DNA of 5,674 bases, taken from assembly GCA_027009605.1 (NCBI GenBank), contig JALVCY010000040.1, forward strand, positions 1 through 5,674, written 5' to 3'. A program made the translations under genes and the position numbers. This DNA is from Saprospiraceae bacterium (lineage in GTDB: Bacteria; Bacteroidota; Bacteroidia; Chitinophagales; Saprospiraceae). Below the pieces are notes generated by a model. The model ran no database searches. It saw only the letters and a program-made list of their open reading frames with translations, and was not told where the DNA came from. This document shows, piece by piece, positions 4,955 through 5,674 of this stretch (positions are counted from its first letter, which is position 1; each line of letters starts with the position of its first letter).

Positions 4955-5674
4955 ATGAAAACAAAAATCACTCATCCGACTATTTTTCCGAAAGGGAAGC
5001 CGAAAGAATGGCCTACCGGCGAGCAAATCACCATAAAATCTTGGTACACAGCTGACGACATCAAGGAAGCCGGTCATATCGGTTTTGTGGCCGGTATCCC
5101 ACCCTATTTGGGCGGCCCCTATGCCACGATGTACCTTGGACGACCTTGGACGATTCGCCAATATGCGGGTTTTTCTACCGCCGAAGAGAGTAATGCCTTC
5201 TATCGCCGCAATTTGGCTGCCGGTCAAAAAGGCCTTTCCGTGGCGTTTGACTTGGCGACCCACCGCGGCTATGACTCCGACCATGAGCGAGTGACCGGAG
5301 ATGTCGGCAAAGCAGGAGTAGCCATTGATTCTGTGGAAGATATGAAGATTTTGTTTGATGGCATTCCGTTGGATAAGATGTCGGTTTCGATGACGATGAA
5401 TGGGGCGGTGATTCCCATCATGGCGTTTTATATTGTGGCGGCCGAAGAAAGTGGCGTTTTGCGCAAGCAACTTACCGGCACCATCCAAAACGATATTTTG
5501 AAGGAATTCATGGTGCGAAATACCTACATCTATCCGCCCGGGCCATCTATGCGATTGATTGGAGATATTTTTGAATATACGTCCAAATACATGCCCGGTT
5601 TTAACTCCATCAGCATCAGCGGATACCACATGCACGAAGCCGGTGCGCCCGCAGATATTGAATTAGCTTATACC
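4955..5674 (+). CDS. Methylmalonyl-CoA mutase, catalytic subunit (5' part, runs off window)
   Basis: The first 240 residues of the adenosylcobalamin enzyme that interconverts succinyl-CoA and (R)-methylmalonyl-CoA in the cytoplasm, linking propionate and the TCA cycle. Highly conserved stretches are GPYATMYLGRPWTIRQYAGF (54-73), AGQKGLSVAFDLATHRGYDS (89-108), SVSMTMNGAV (143-152), GTIQNDILKEFMVRNTYIYP (175-194) and SISISGYHM (218-226). By alignment with the Propionibacterium enzyme (offset 19), Y70, Q178, R188 and H225 match active-site Tyr89, Gln197, Arg207 and His244. This is the substrate-binding TIM barrel; the C-terminal B12 domain lies beyond the window. The ATG at 4955 is the first in frame after a stop at 4856. 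A small-subunit gene does not precede it. Less usual residues are G53 in LGGPY, G196 in PPGPSM and H227 in YHMHEAGAPAD. The gene is more GC-rich than the two secreted-protein genes. The family symbols mutB and scpA both fit, so none is assigned. Confidence 0.97.
   Translation, partial: MKTKITHPTIFPKGKPKEWPTGEQITIKSWYTADDIKEAGHIGFVAGIPPYLGGPYATMYLGRPWTIRQYAGFSTAEESNAFYRRNLAAGQKGLSVAFDLATHRGYDSDHERVTGDVGKAGVAIDSVEDMKILFDGIPLDKMSVSMTMNGAVIPIMAFYIVAAEESGVLRKQLTGTIQNDILKEFMVRNTYIYPPGPSMRLIGDIFEYTSKYMPGFNSISISGYHMHEAGAPADIELAYT

Noticed and set aside
4901..5635. 244-codon minus-strand open frame
   Set aside because: It is antisense to the strongly conserved mutase coding sequence and is a codon-bias shadow.

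Overview
The window looks like chromosomal DNA of a member of the Bacteroidota. Two predicted secreted proteins end in a type IX secretion (T9SS, Por) type A sorting domain, which is essentially confined to that phylum. The one clear promoter also matches the Bacteroidota -7 element TAnnTTTG. The many dispersed palindromic repeats recall large environmental genomes such as Saprospiria, but that narrower placement is only a guess.

Layout. 1-414: a composite repeat (octamers, an 18-bp core and a tandem array of tiny hairpins), then a palindrome-rich leader. 415-2493 (+): a 692-residue secreted Asp-box (BNR-like) repeat protein with a T9SS tail. 2494-3414: about 920 bp without a credible gene, filled with repeats: octamer arrays, a second and third copy of the composite repeat, three copies of another hairpin element, a nested inverted repeat and a terminator. 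3415-4290 (-): a 291-residue secreted T9SS cargo protein of unknown function. 4291-4442: a short intergenic stretch with nothing recognisable. 4443-4901: a 443-bp non-autonomous transposable element (MITE) with perfect 22-bp terminal inverted repeats and a perfect 8-bp target duplication. 4902-4954: a promoter with a dyad over it. 4955-5674 (+): the first 240 codons of the methylmalonyl-CoA mutase catalytic subunit, running off the window.

The genes do not form an operon. The two T9SS cargo genes converge on the repeat-rich middle. The mutase is divergent from the second cargo gene and carries its own promoter, which the MITE insertion spared. The mutase is a central-metabolism enzyme (succinyl-CoA / methylmalonyl-CoA) with no visible functional link to the secreted proteins.

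The most notable content is non-coding. First is the intact MITE. Second is a family of modular repeats in which hairpin loops and flanks are constant while the two arms of the stem change together (GCC/GGC, GTGC/GCAC, GCCC/GGGC; CCGAAT/ATTCGG, CCAAAT/ATTTGG). Copies of the modules lie next to both T9SS genes and flank the first one as direct repeats.
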